From Chitinophaga dinghuensis (GTDB taxonomy: Bacteria; Bacteroidota; Bacteroidia; Chitinophagales; Chitinophagaceae): DNA of 64,000 nucleotides. The position numbers and the translations under genes are program-made. Under the pieces are notes generated by a model that searched no databases, was not told where the DNA came from, and worked only from the letters and a program-made list of their open reading frames with translations. The stretch is taken from contig NZ_QLMA01000002.1 of NCBI RefSeq assembly GCF_003259435.1, positions 62,001 to 126,000 of the forward strand, read 5' to 3'. Of the stretch, positions 8,046-16,854 are shown piece after piece (within the stretch, counting starts at the first letter, position 1; every line of letters starts with the position of its first letter).

Positions 8046-9596
8046 ATGTACTTATTAATTCCAGGACGCCATCACCTGCTGACCGACTTCCAGTTCAAAT
8101 ACCTCAACGGACTTGTCAACAGCAGGAGAGAGGGCCATATCGAAGGCATCATTTTCGCCGTTACCTCCGCCAACCATGGCGGCACCAAAAGGAATCCTAT
8201 TCCATTTTACCTCCGCGCCATGATTATCCAGGAGTTCAGTAGCTACCTGGACGTTCCGGTACATATTTACGGTATCGATGACGCCGGCGTCATTACTAAC
8301 TTCACCGGCTATACGCTGAAAACCATCCGGCACGCCAGCGAAGGATTACATAGCCTCACACCAGAAAATACGCTCGTAGTTTGCTCTACTGAAGTTCGGA
8401 AGATGTACAGCGCGCTGGGCTTCCGCATCCTCACTGCAGAATGGGATGAGCAACGGCAACAACAGACCGCCCCCATGCCCTGGGATGTAGTGAAAATGAT
8501 CGCGCAAACGGCCGACTGGAAAACAGATACCGCCATCCTGAATGAAATGCATCCTGCCGCTTATAAAATCTGGTCGTTATATGGTTTGGGAGACAAGGTC
8601 CGGCAGATCCTGAAAGATCCCATCATTGGCTCAGATGGCGATCTCACTGCTACCCGCGATTATGCAGAGTACGTGAAACAGATGGATGATATCGCCGCCC
8701 TCAAATACCGGGAAACAGCACCGTATATTATCCCCGGAAATATCGGCGATATCGGCTGCGCCGCCGGCTCCTGGATTAAGATCGCCTGCGAAGATGACCG
8801 CCTCCATGAGTGCGACTTCTACGGCATCGAGGTATCCCGTCATTTATACGATATCTGTCTGCAACGCCGTCATAATGGAGAGTTCTCCAACCCATCCGTT
8901 TTCTTCGCACAGAAGAATGCAGTATCCGGTACCGTTTTCGAACCCGGCGCCATGCATACCATACATACTTCTTCGCTCACCCATGAAATCGCCTCCTACG
9001 GTAGCATAGAAGACCTAAAAACGTTTATACATCATCGTTATAATGAATTACAACCCGGCGGCGTATGGATCAACAGGGATGTAACAGGCCCGGCTAACAG
9101 ACACGAAACGGTGCTACTATGGCTGAATGCCGAAGATGGCGACAGTCATCTCCCGAAACCCGATACCACGGACACGCATATACTGGCTTCCTGGTTATCG
9201 AAGCTTTCCACAAAAGCATTATTCCAGCAGTTTGCAAAAGACTTCCGCAAACAGGAAGGTTATGCGCTCCCACATACATGGGTGGAAATAGCCGGAAACA
9301 CTTACTGCCAGCTCTCCATGCAGGACGCCTGCGAATTCATGTTCACCAAAGATTACCACGATAACTGGTACAGCGAAATGCATGAAACCTTCTGTTTCTG
9401 GAACTTTGAAGACTGGAAAACACATCTGGAAGAAGCCGGATTCAGACTGGATAATCTGTCCCATCCTTACCGTAATGAATGGATTGTAAAAAACAGACTG
9501 GAAGGGAAAGTACAGTTGTTCAGACAGCTGGAAAACGGCCAGTTGGAGCCCATTCCATTCCCCGACTCACACATGCTGCTCCTGGCAAGAAAATAA
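8046..9596 (+). CDS. Nucleotidyltransferase-like domain fused to SAM-dependent methyltransferase
   Basis: A 516-residue two-part protein. Residues 1-130 follow the layout of NMN adenylyltransferases: LIPGRHHLLTDFQ (4-16) lies where GRFQPxHxGH belongs, and TKRNPIPFYLRAMI (47-60) matches their KNPF/substrate loop. The catalytic HxGH is replaced by TDFQ, so classical adenylyl transfer is doubtful. From about 220 comes a class I methyltransferase: GDIGCAAGSWIK (234-245) is the SAM-binding motif I and FYGIEVS (258-264) is the acidic second motif. A long C-terminal half (350-516) may define the acceptor. There is no signal peptide, so it is cytoplasmic. It begins 788 nt after nadV, with a terminator and a minus-strand gene between. 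The acceptor is unknown. See findings. Confidence 0.75.
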   Translation: MYLLIPGRHHLLTDFQFKYLNGLVNSRREGHIEGIIFAVTSANHGGTKRNPIPFYLRAMIIQEFSSYLDVPVHIYGIDDAGVITNFTGYTLKTIRHASEGLHSLTPENTLVVCSTEVRKMYSALGFRILTAEWDEQRQQQTAPMPWDVVKMIAQTADWKTDTAILNEMHPAAYKIWSLYGLGDKVRQILKDPIIGSDGDLTATRDYAEYVKQMDDIAALKYRETAPYIIPGNIGDIGCAAGSWIKIACEDDRLHECDFYGIEVSRHLYDICLQRRHNGEFSNPSVFFAQKNAVSGTVFEPGAMHTIHTSSLTHEIASYGSIEDLKTFIHHRYNELQPGGVWINRDVTGPANRHETVLLWLNAEDGDSHLPKPDTTDTHILASWLSKLSTKALFQQFAKDFRKQEGYALPHTWVEIAGNTYCQLSMQDACEFMFTKDYHDNWYSEMHETFCFWNFEDWKTHLEEAGFRLDNLSHPYRNEWIVKNRLEGKVQLFRQLENGQLEPIPFPDSHMLLLARK

Positions 9597-9599
9597 GAG

Positions 9600-9632
9600 A
9601 AAAAAGAAAGCCGGAATAAGATTATTCCGGCT
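9600..9632 (-). terminator. Terminator of the RND efflux operon
   Basis: A perfect 10-bp stem (9609-9618 with 9623-9632, 4-nt loop). On the minus strand it runs into a T-rich tract, so it ends the efflux operon. On the plus strand it has no T run, but it also sits 12 nt after the methyltransferase gene. Confidence 0.75.
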
Positions 9633-9699
9633 ATTACCTAAACCTACAACTGTTACACTGTTAGTAACGATCTTTAAATATTTTGAGATGTAATCTTTC

Positions 9700-12600
9700 T
9701 TAGTTTACATGAACTTCATCCAGCGGTACTTCTTCATACGAAGCCACCATGCGCTGACGGATATATCGTTTCTTGGAAAGGCGGCCCATACCGAGTTTCG
9801 CCATACCCATATCCACAATCATATACACCACAGGCACTACAATCAGCGTCAGGAACATAGAGCTGATCAGCCCTCCTATGATTACCCATGCCAGACCGTT
9901 CTTAGTAGAGGCCACACCGCCTGTTGCCAGTGCGATAGGCAGCATACCAATCACCATCGCGATGGTAGTCATGAGAATTGGACGCAAACGCGCATTATTC
10001 GCATGAATCAACGCCTGGAAGGTACTTTGTCCCTGCTCTTTCATCTGGTTCGTAAAATCGACCAGGATGATCGCATTCTTCGCTACCAGACCAATCAACA
10101 TAATCATACCCAGGAGGGTGAAGATGTTCAGTGTGTTATTGGTCAGCGCCAATGCCAGGAGCGCACCGATGATTGCCAGTGGAATGGAGAATAATACTAC
10201 AAATGGATAAATATAGTTATCGTACAAGGCCACCATGATCAGGTATACCATTACGATTGAAATCAGCAATGCAGCGCCTAATGTTCCGAAGGAGTCTCCC
10301 TGATTTTCAGCATCGCCACCAAATACGAAGCTAACGCCGGCAGGTCTTTTCATTTTCTCCAGCTTAGCCTGGAACTCCTGGGTTACAGTACCGGATGGGC
10401 GACCCATTACCTGCGATTGTACAGATACAGAAGTATTTTTATCTCTACGCTCCAGGTGACTTGGACCGGAGCCTTCTGTTACTGTTGCAAATTGCGACAA
10501 TTTTATGAGTTGTCCTTTTTTATTTATGAACTGAATGTTCGCAACATCGTCCAGATTTTTTCTGTTGAAGTCATCAAAACGGATATTGATATCGTATTCA
10601 TAATCGCCCTGACGGAATTTCACTTTAGAATCGTCTGCAGTACCACTGAATGCAGTTTGCATAGTACCGCCCACGTTATCCAATGTCAGGCCGAGAGCCG
10701 CCATTTTATCACGGTCCACCTGTACGTTGATTTCCGGGTTACCTTCTTCCACAGAGAGTTTCACCTCACTGCTACCAGGAATGGTTTTCAGCGTGTCCAT
10801 AGCAATTTTTGCGAAGGCCATTACGCTGTCCATTTCAGAACCCATAACAATCAGCTCTACTGGCGCACGTTCAGCTGTACCAAGAATGCTCACATCGGTA
10901 GTTTTTACTTTCACACCTGGCAGTTTCTCTTTCAGCTCTTTTTTGATCTTCGCAGCATAGATATCAGAAGCATCTTTACGTTCTTCTGCTGGCACCAGCA
11001 TTACGGTGATCTCAGATTTATAGGCAGTGGACTGTGAGGTACCAAAACCATCTTCGGAAGTCTGACCTACTGTAGTAATCAGTCGCGTTACTTCTTTCTT
11101 GCCTTTCAGGATTTTCTCTGCTTCACGGGTGGCCAGGTTGGATTGCTGTACAGATGCATCTTTTGGCATTTCCAGCATCACGATGAACTGACCGCGGTCA
11201 CCTTTAGGAATAAACTCGCCACCGATATAACCTTTACCAATCAACGTGAAGGAAGCAAACAGCAGCGCCACCGCGAACCCAATAGTCCAGCGTTTGTGAT
11301 TGAGCGCCCAACGAAGGATTCCTGTCATCCAGTTAGTAAATTTCAGCAGTTGTTTTTCAAACCAGAGGATGAATTTCTCGAATGCATTCTTACCAGTGAT
11401 ATGTTCCAGCTTACCAAAGCGGGAAGACAAGAGTGGTACAATCATGAAAGACGAGAGCAAACTCAACATGGTAGAAATCATTACCACCACGCAGAACTCA
11501 CGGAGGATCTTTGATACCAGTTCGTTGGTTAATGAAATCGGCAGGAACACCACCACGATTACCAGGGTAATAGAGGTAACGGTAAAACCTATCTCTTTCA
11601 CACCATCAAAGGCGGCACGAACACGGTTTTTACCCATCTCCATGTGGCGGTATATATTTTCCAGTACCACAATCGCATCATCCACCAGGATACCTACTAC
11701 CAGGGATAAACCCAGCAGGGACATCAGATTGAGAGAGAAGCCCATCAATTTCATACCGATAAAGGTCGCAATCAATGATGCCGGGATAGAGATCATTACG
11801 AATAATGCACTGCGGATACTGTGCAGGAACAACAGCATTACAATCGCCACCAGGATTACCGCCAGGATCAAGTCATGAATTACGGAGTCGGCAGATTCCA
11901 GGGTAAACTCAGAAGAATCGTTTGCCACGAGAACTTGCAGGCTGTTGGCCGCATATTCTTTCTGGATCTTGTCGATCGCTTTTTTCATTTCTTCAGAAAC
12001 CGTTACCGCGTTGGCATCGGTTTGTTTCTGTACCTGGAGCGCAATGGCGTTTACGCCGTCTACACGGGCAATACGTTCTGCATCTTTCTGGGCATCCTGT
12101 ACATCTGCCACATCGCCCAGTCTTACTTGTGTACCATCGTCAGTAGTTTTAATGACGAGGTTATTCAGTTGGGCAACGTTTTTATACTTACCCGCCAGAC
12201 GGATCAGGATCTGCTGGTCGGCTGTTTTTACTTTACCGGTAGGGAAGTCCAGGTTCGCATTGGTAATCAGCTGACGCAGTTCCATTATGGACATACCAAA
12301 TGCCTGTAACTTCTTAGGGTCCACGTTTACCTGGATTTCACGTTCCTGACCGCCAATCAGCGATACCTGTGCCACACCTGGAAGGCGGGAGAGGATTGGC
12401 TGGATTTTTTTATCCATCAGGTCATAGAATGCTTTATCATCCATTTTAGCGGTGGCGGATAAAGTCATGATCGGTAAGTCATCAATAGAGAACTTATTGA
12501 GAGACGGCGGTTTCGCATCTCCCGGCAGGTCTGCCAAAATCGCGTTCACCTTACGTTGCGCGTCCTGCAATGCGATATCTACATTCGCATCGTTGTTCAG

Positions 12601-12882
12601 TTCTACTGTGATAATGGAAAGGCTTTCAGAAGATTTGGAAGTTATCTTCTTGATTTTTTCCATGGATGCTACCGCATCCTCAATTTTTTTAGTGATGGTA
12701 CTTTCCACCTCATTGGGGGAAGCGCCAGGATATATCGTCGCAATTGTTACGATCGGGGAGCTGAACTTAGGCAGGAGCTCATAGTTCAGTGATTTATAGC
12801 TCATCACGCCCAGCAGTGTGAGGATGGTAAATACCACCACCACAATAGTGGGTCGTTTTATCGATACTTCAGTAATCTTCAT
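9700..12882 (-). CDS. RND multidrug efflux pump, inner-membrane subunit (AcrB/HAE1 type)
   Basis: A 1060-residue proton-driven RND transporter, within the usual 1020-1070 range. It begins with the typical MKITEVSIKRPTIVVVVF, where one N-terminal membrane segment leads into the first periplasmic loop (YPGASPNEVE). The twin-Asp proton relay motif is in VVGILVDDAIVVLENI near residue 400. Two six-helix bundles and two large periplasmic loops are visible. It should form the trimeric pump of a tripartite complex with the adaptor and TolC-like channel encoded just upstream. It is the last gene of the operon, 27 nt after the adaptor. Substrates are not predictable. The two TetR genes suggest a drug or lipid-like inducer. 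Confidence 0.95.
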   Translation of the reverse strand: MKITEVSIKRPTIVVVVFTILTLLGVMSYKSLNYELLPKFSSPIVTIATIYPGASPNEVESTITKKIEDAVASMEKIKKITSKSSESLSIITVELNNDANVDIALQDAQRKVNAILADLPGDAKPPSLNKFSIDDLPIMTLSATAKMDDKAFYDLMDKKIQPILSRLPGVAQVSLIGGQEREIQVNVDPKKLQAFGMSIMELRQLITNANLDFPTGKVKTADQQILIRLAGKYKNVAQLNNLVIKTTDDGTQVRLGDVADVQDAQKDAERIARVDGVNAIALQVQKQTDANAVTVSEEMKKAIDKIQKEYAANSLQVLVANDSSEFTLESADSVIHDLILAVILVAIVMLLFLHSIRSALFVMISIPASLIATFIGMKLMGFSLNLMSLLGLSLVVGILVDDAIVVLENIYRHMEMGKNRVRAAFDGVKEIGFTVTSITLVIVVVFLPISLTNELVSKILREFCVVVMISTMLSLLSSFMIVPLLSSRFGKLEHITGKNAFEKFILWFEKQLLKFTNWMTGILRWALNHKRWTIGFAVALLFASFTLIGKGYIGGEFIPKGDRGQFIVMLEMPKDASVQQSNLATREAEKILKGKKEVTRLITTVGQTSEDGFGTSQSTAYKSEITVMLVPAEERKDASDIYAAKIKKELKEKLPGVKVKTTDVSILGTAERAPVELIVMGSEMDSVMAFAKIAMDTLKTIPGSSEVKLSVEEGNPEINVQVDRDKMAALGLTLDNVGGTMQTAFSGTADDSKVKFRQGDYEYDINIRFDDFNRKNLDDVANIQFINKKGQLIKLSQFATVTEGSGPSHLERRDKNTSVSVQSQVMGRPSGTVTQEFQAKLEKMKRPAGVSFVFGGDAENQGDSFGTLGAALLISIVMVYLIMVALYDNYIYPFVVLFSIPLAIIGALLALALTNNTLNIFTLLGMIMLIGLVAKNAIILVDFTNQMKEQGQSTFQALIHANNARLRPILMTTIAMVIGMLPIALATGGVASTKNGLAWVIIGGLISSMFLTLIVVPVVYMIVDMGMAKLGMGRLSKKRYIRQRMVASYEEVPLDEVHVN

Positions 12883-12909
12883 GTTGCAAAAGTTTGATCT
12901 GTCTGCTGA

Positions 12910-13980
12910 TTATTTGGCGCCCTGTTGCACGGTAACTGATGCACCGTCGGAAAGGTTGATCTGACCGCTGGTGATGATAGTTTCACCTTCGTTCAGCCCT
13001 TCGCGTACTTCCACCTGGTCGCCAACGATGCGGCCAGCTACTACTTTGCGTTTTCTTGCGATGTTCTTGTCCAGTACATAAATTTCATTACTGTTTACAC
13101 CACCAATGAAGGCAGTACGGGCAATGAACATAGCTTTATCTGTTTCAGGAGAAGTGAAATGTGCAGTACCATACATACCCGCTTTCAGTTCTTTACCGCT
13201 TACATTGGTTACTTCCATTTCTACCGGGTAGTTCAGGGAGTTATCACCTTTTGCAGCGATGAAAGTGATGACAGCTTCATATTTTGTTTCTGGGAATACA
13301 GTAGAAGTAACTTCTACTTTCTGTCCTTTTTTCAAAGTAACCACTTGAGATTCAGGCACGGCCACCGCCAGTTTCAGGCGACTCACATCCACGATATCAA
13401 ACATTTTGTTGCCTGGTGAGAGGTAAGCGCCTTGTTCGATATACTTTTTATTGATCACGCCGGAGATAGGCGCTTTCACGTAAGTATCGTTAACGCGGCG
13501 ACTAGCAGCTTCGTAGCGGGTTTTAGCCACATCGTACTGCAGGCGAGCATCATCTACTTGTTTCTGGGTAACGCCGCCAGTCTGGAAAGCAGACTCATAT
13601 CTTTCTTTATCTACTTTCAGTTGGCTGAGATTAGCTTTAGCAGATGCCAGGTCCGTGCTGAGGATTTCGCCATCCACATAAGCGATGGGTTGTCCTTGTT
13701 TTACCACGCTTCCTTCGTCCACGAGGAGTTTGGTAATACGACCGGAGGTTTCCGCCAGGTAAGACAGTTCACGGATAGGCGTGAAGTTACCATTGGCCAG
13801 GAAGCCCTGTGAGAAATCATTACGGGATACTTTTTGTACCAATACTGGCACATCGCCGATATTACTTTCTTTTACGAATGCGATTTTAGCCTCGTTCGCC
13901 TTTTTATTTGCGTTGAGTTTCCACAAGATCAGTACTACTGCTCCAACCGATACCAGTCCCCAGATAATTACTTTTTTCAT
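12910..13980 (-). CDS. RND efflux periplasmic adaptor (membrane fusion protein)
   Basis: Periplasmic adaptor linking pump and outer-membrane channel. I start at the ATG at 13980 (356 residues) rather than the TTG two codons earlier. Residues about 4-22 (VIIWGLVSVGAVVLILWKL) form an N-terminal membrane anchor or signal sequence with no lipobox Cys. The lipoyl half-motif GRITKLLVDEGSVVKQGQPIAYVD is followed by a helical hairpin (about 110-160), the second lipoyl half (YVKAPISGVINKKYIEQG) and beta-barrel/membrane-proximal domains. All HlyD/AcrA family modules are present. It lies between the tolC-like gene and the pump gene. Confidence 0.93.
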   Translation of the reverse strand: MKKVIIWGLVSVGAVVLILWKLNANKKANEAKIAFVKESNIGDVPVLVQKVSRNDFSQGFLANGNFTPIRELSYLAETSGRITKLLVDEGSVVKQGQPIAYVDGEILSTDLASAKANLSQLKVDKERYESAFQTGGVTQKQVDDARLQYDVAKTRYEAASRRVNDTYVKAPISGVINKKYIEQGAYLSPGNKMFDIVDVSRLKLAVAVPESQVVTLKKGQKVEVTSTVFPETKYEAVITFIAAKGDNSLNYPVEMEVTNVSGKELKAGMYGTAHFTSPETDKAMFIARTAFIGGVNSNEIYVLDKNIARKRKVVAGRIVGDQVEVREGLNEGETIITSGQINLSDGASVTVQQGAK

Positions 13981-14037
13981 CTGCAAATAGTTTGTGTTTA
14001 TTTCTTGCTTTTCAGCAGGTAATTTTCGTTTATACGT

Positions 14038-15393
14038 TTAGTTTAGAAGAGATTTCAGATTGCCTTTGCTTTTGATGATCTCCAGTTCTGCCAGTTTATA
14101 TTGGAGCAGTGCGGAGTTGTAGGAGTTCTGTGCATCTGTCAGTGATGTTTCCGCATTCAGCAAGTCGGTCAATCCGGCCAGGCCCAGGCGATAGTTGTTC
14201 TGGGTAGAGTAGTACACTTCATTCGCCAGTTCCATATTTTCCTTTTGTGCCTGAATGGCATTGATATTGGTGCGCATGGTCAGTTTCGCATTCTGATATT
14301 GTGTATTCAGCGCCAGTTTGGTTTCTTCTGTTGTCAGGTGTAGCTGACGCAGGGAAACGTTGGCCTGGCTTACTCTGGAGCGGCGTCCGAAGCCATCGAA
14401 GATGGGTATTTTCAGGGAGAGGCCGATGGCAGAAGAACCGTACCACAGCGTACTGTTTTCCATTCCTTTAGCAAAAGCCCATTGGTTACTCATACCGTTA
14501 TAGTAGTAGCGACCGAAGGCAGAGAGGGAAGGATAGTTTTCAGCTTGGTAGGCCTTTTTCTGGAACTGTTGCAGTTCTTCCTGTTTTCTGAGTATTTTCA
14601 TCTCCGTTCTGTCTTCCAGGTTGAGTTCATCGTACTGTAAGATACCAGCAGCATTTGTTTCGATATCTTTCAGGGATGCAACGGGAATAGAGAAGGCGGA
14701 TTCCAATGGCATACCCATTACGCGTTTCAGGTTGTTGGTTTGCATGCCAAACTGATTCGCGAGTTGAATACGTTGGGTCTGATAGTTGGTCAGATTCACC
14801 TTAATCCTATCTAAATCGATTTTCTTAGCTAATCCGTTCTCGAATTGTGATTTTGTGGTAGTAACCAGTTGGGACAATTTCACGATGTTGCTATCAATGC
14901 TTTTGATATTTTCTTGCGTGATGAGTAACTGGTAATATAGTTGAGACACGTTGTATATCAGGTCTTCGGTAGACTGTTGTGTCTGGAGCGTATAATATTG
15001 TTCACCAGCTTTTGCAGCTTTCAGGCCTGTAAATACGGACTGGTTGTATATCTGCTGGTTGAGTTCTGCACCGATGGCAGTGCTGTATTTCACACCGAAA
15101 GCCATTACCAGGTTCTGACCAGGCATACCCAATTTATCGCCTGGCAGAATTGATTTCTGCAATTGGAGGTTATCAGTATAGTTACCGGAGCCATTGATTT
15201 GTGGGAGTGCTTGTGCACGTACTTCTTCCGTTTTGAATTTACCCATTTCCTCATCCATTTTTGTTCTGGCGAGGCCCTGGTTATTGTTGATTGCAAATTT
15301 CAACGCTTCCTGAAGAGTCAGTGGCGTTTGAGCATAGCAATGAGATACACCTATCCCCAGCAGGAGGATAAGCGACAACTTTAATCGCTTCAT
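14038..15393 (-). CDS. TolC-family outer-membrane efflux channel
   Basis: A 451-residue outer-membrane factor with a signal peptide ending YA-QTPL (cleavage after residue 21). The two OEP repeats are visible: each begins with a long amphipathic helix (LTLQEALKFAINNNQGLARTK, and later QANVSLRQLHLTTEETKLALN). The C-terminal NYRLGLAGLTDLLNAETSLTDAQNSY is a hallmark of the family. It forms the trimeric duct through the outer membrane for the RND pump of the same operon. It lies 27 nt after the second TetR gene and 57 nt before the adaptor gene. Confidence 0.94.
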   Translation of the reverse strand: MKRLKLSLILLLGIGVSHCYAQTPLTLQEALKFAINNNQGLARTKMDEEMGKFKTEEVRAQALPQINGSGNYTDNLQLQKSILPGDKLGMPGQNLVMAFGVKYSTAIGAELNQQIYNQSVFTGLKAAKAGEQYYTLQTQQSTEDLIYNVSQLYYQLLITQENIKSIDSNIVKLSQLVTTTKSQFENGLAKKIDLDRIKVNLTNYQTQRIQLANQFGMQTNNLKRVMGMPLESAFSIPVASLKDIETNAAGILQYDELNLEDRTEMKILRKQEELQQFQKKAYQAENYPSLSAFGRYYYNGMSNQWAFAKGMENSTLWYGSSAIGLSLKIPIFDGFGRRSRVSQANVSLRQLHLTTEETKLALNTQYQNAKLTMRTNINAIQAQKENMELANEVYYSTQNNYRLGLAGLTDLLNAETSLTDAQNSYNSALLQYKLAELEIIKSKGNLKSLLN

Positions 15394-15420
15394 ACTGTTT
15401 AGATTAGCCTTGTAAGTAGT

Positions 15421-16035
15421 TTATACTTCTTCTTTGATTTGCAGATATTGATATGCGAGTTTATGTCCTTGAAGTGTAGCAACTCCCAGTATAAAATGGG
15501 TTGTGACTTCATCCATCACTTTGTGCATTTCATAATGGTCAGCTGGGTAGTGAATTGGGTCAAAAGCAGCTTCCAGCTGTAGTTGGCGCATACGTGCTAC
15601 GATATCTATATCCAGGTTTTTGCGGTAAAGTCCTTCAGACATGCCGCGTTTTAAGTTTTCTTTTATGCCGTACAGGATACAGTCAGTTCGGAACAGCTCC
15701 ACTTCTTTCCAAGTATCCGGATGATATTTTTCGATTTCAAAAAGCATGACAGGATTTAAGGTCCTGGCTTTAGAGCGGATGAACTGCATTTGGTTCACCA
15801 GTTCTTCGATGGCATTGGCGGTTTCCGTATGATTTTTTTCAGCAAACTGGATATGATCGTTCAGGAGTTCTCTTAAAGCATCATTGATCAGTGATTGTTT
15901 GTCTTCAAAATGTTCGTACAGCGTTTTCTTTGATATGCCGCAATCGCGGGCAATATCGAACATGGTAACACCTTTTACGCCGTAGGTTCTGAACATTTTC
16001 AGCGCTGTCTCCATTATCCTATCCTTCACTACCAT
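15421..16035 (-). CDS. TetR-family transcriptional regulator (second of a tandem pair)
   Basis: A 204-residue TetR regulator. The N-terminal helix-turn-helix is clear (GVTMFDIARDCGISKKTLYEHFEDKQSL, about 24-51). The C-terminal part is helical and presumably binds the effector (KNHTETANAIEELVNQMQFI and onward). It starts 13 nt after the first TetR gene and precedes the channel gene, so it is part of the efflux operon it may control. The two regulators differ clearly in their ligand domains, so they may sense different signals or form heterodimers. Confidence 0.92.
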   Translation of the reverse strand: MVVKDRIMETALKMFRTYGVKGVTMFDIARDCGISKKTLYEHFEDKQSLINDALRELLNDHIQFAEKNHTETANAIEELVNQMQFIRSKARTLNPVMLFEIEKYHPDTWKEVELFRTDCILYGIKENLKRGMSEGLYRKNLDIDIVARMRQLQLEAAFDPIHYPADHYEMHKVMDEVTTHFILGVATLQGHKLAYQYLQIKEEV

Positions 16036-16048
16036 GGTTTCCGTTTGT

Positions 16049-16654
16049 TTATGCCTGAATGCCTTTTACAAATATTTCTAATAGTGCTTTTTGTTGTTCC
16101 ATTACGCGTTCAAAGAGTTCCACATCTATATCGTTGTTTTTATGAACGAGGTCAGGAACGGTAAAGCGTAGGCCCATCATGGCTTGTGTGAGCAGGATAG
16201 CGGTTTTTTCCACGTCTTCTACTTTAAACTCGCCTGTATTCACACCGTGCTGGATGATAGCAGCATGGATTTCTATTTCTTTTCTTTTGGCGGCAATCAT
16301 TTGTTCCTGGACGGTCACGCTACAGTCGTTCAATAATTTGAACAATTCCAGTCTACAGAACCGGGAAATAAAGCTGCGGCGGATTTCCACCAGTTTAAAT
16401 AATGCCTTTGTTGCAGATGTTGCGTTCTGGGCTTCCTTTTCCATTTCCTGGAAATAGGTTTCACCAATTTTCTGCAATACTGCCTGGTGCATCCCGTTCT
16501 TATCCGGAAAATAATAGTAAAGGGATGCTTTCGAACAACGAAGGTCTTCGGCGATCTCGTTCATGGTGGTTTTACTAGCGCCGTACTGTGTAAAGCGCTT
16601 CAAAGCTGCCACGAGGATCTTATCCCGCATATCGTCCTTGTTATCTGCTTGCAT
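16049..16654 (-). CDS. TetR-family transcriptional regulator (first gene of efflux operon)
   Basis: A 201-residue TetR regulator with helix-turn-helix TTMNEIAEDLRCSKASLYYYFPDKNGM (about 29-55), where YYYFPDK is the family's signature end of the recognition helix. The ligand domain carries two cysteines (SRFCRLELFKLLNDCSV). It is the first gene of a five-gene minus-strand operon. Inverted repeats with TGAC/GTCA ends flank and overlap its promoter (16663-16685 and 16740-16762), the expected arrangement for self-repression that also controls the pump. Confidence 0.93.
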   Translation of the reverse strand: MQADNKDDMRDKILVAALKRFTQYGASKTTMNEIAEDLRCSKASLYYYFPDKNGMHQAVLQKIGETYFQEMEKEAQNATSATKALFKLVEIRRSFISRFCRLELFKLLNDCSVTVQEQMIAAKRKEIEIHAAIIQHGVNTGEFKVEDVEKTAILLTQAMMGLRFTVPDLVHKNNDIDVELFERVMEQQKALLEIFVKGIQA

Positions 16655-16662
16655 TAACTTTC

Positions 16663-16685
16663 TGACTTTTTTAGTTTCAAGGTCA
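16663..16685. promoter_or_regulatory. Operator candidate overlapping the efflux promoter
   Basis: A 23-bp imperfect inverted repeat with TGAC and GTCA ends. It overlaps the -7 element at 16684-16691 and covers the predicted transcription start of the efflux operon. It is probably bound by one of the two TetR proteins. Confidence 0.5.
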
Positions 16686-16691
16686 AAATTA
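16684..16691 (-). promoter_or_regulatory. -7 element of the efflux operon promoter
   Basis: On the minus strand TAATTTTG matches the Bacteroidota TAnnTTTG. A weak TTA stands at the -33 position 19 nt upstream. The first TetR gene starts about 30 nt downstream. Confidence 0.5.
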
Positions 16692-16739
16692 GATAGTTTT
16701 TTTTAATAAGTAAAGAGAAATATGCCTTTAACAATGATT

Positions 16740-16762
16740 TAACTTTTCGAATTTAAAAGTCA
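16740..16762. promoter_or_regulatory. Upstream operator candidate of the efflux operon
   Basis: TAACTTTT, 7 nt, AAAAGTCA: a 23-bp palindrome with 7 of 8 arm positions matched. It has the same length as the site at 16663-16685 and resembles its half-site TGACTTTT. It lies about 50 bp upstream of the promoter. Confidence 0.5.
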
Positions 16763-16800
16763 AAAGGTCAGAATTAGGGAGATACGTGACTTTCGGGCAT

Positions 16801-16830
16801 AAAAAAACGCCCGCCTGTAGAGGGCGGACG
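16801..16830 (-). terminator. Terminator of the aminotransferase gene
   Basis: A GC-rich stem (16808-16815 with 16823-16830, one mismatch) followed on the minus strand by seven T. It is a textbook intrinsic terminator 25 nt after the aminotransferase stop. Confidence 0.88.
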
Positions 16831-16854
16831 TCTTTCTTAACTATTAAAATTGCA

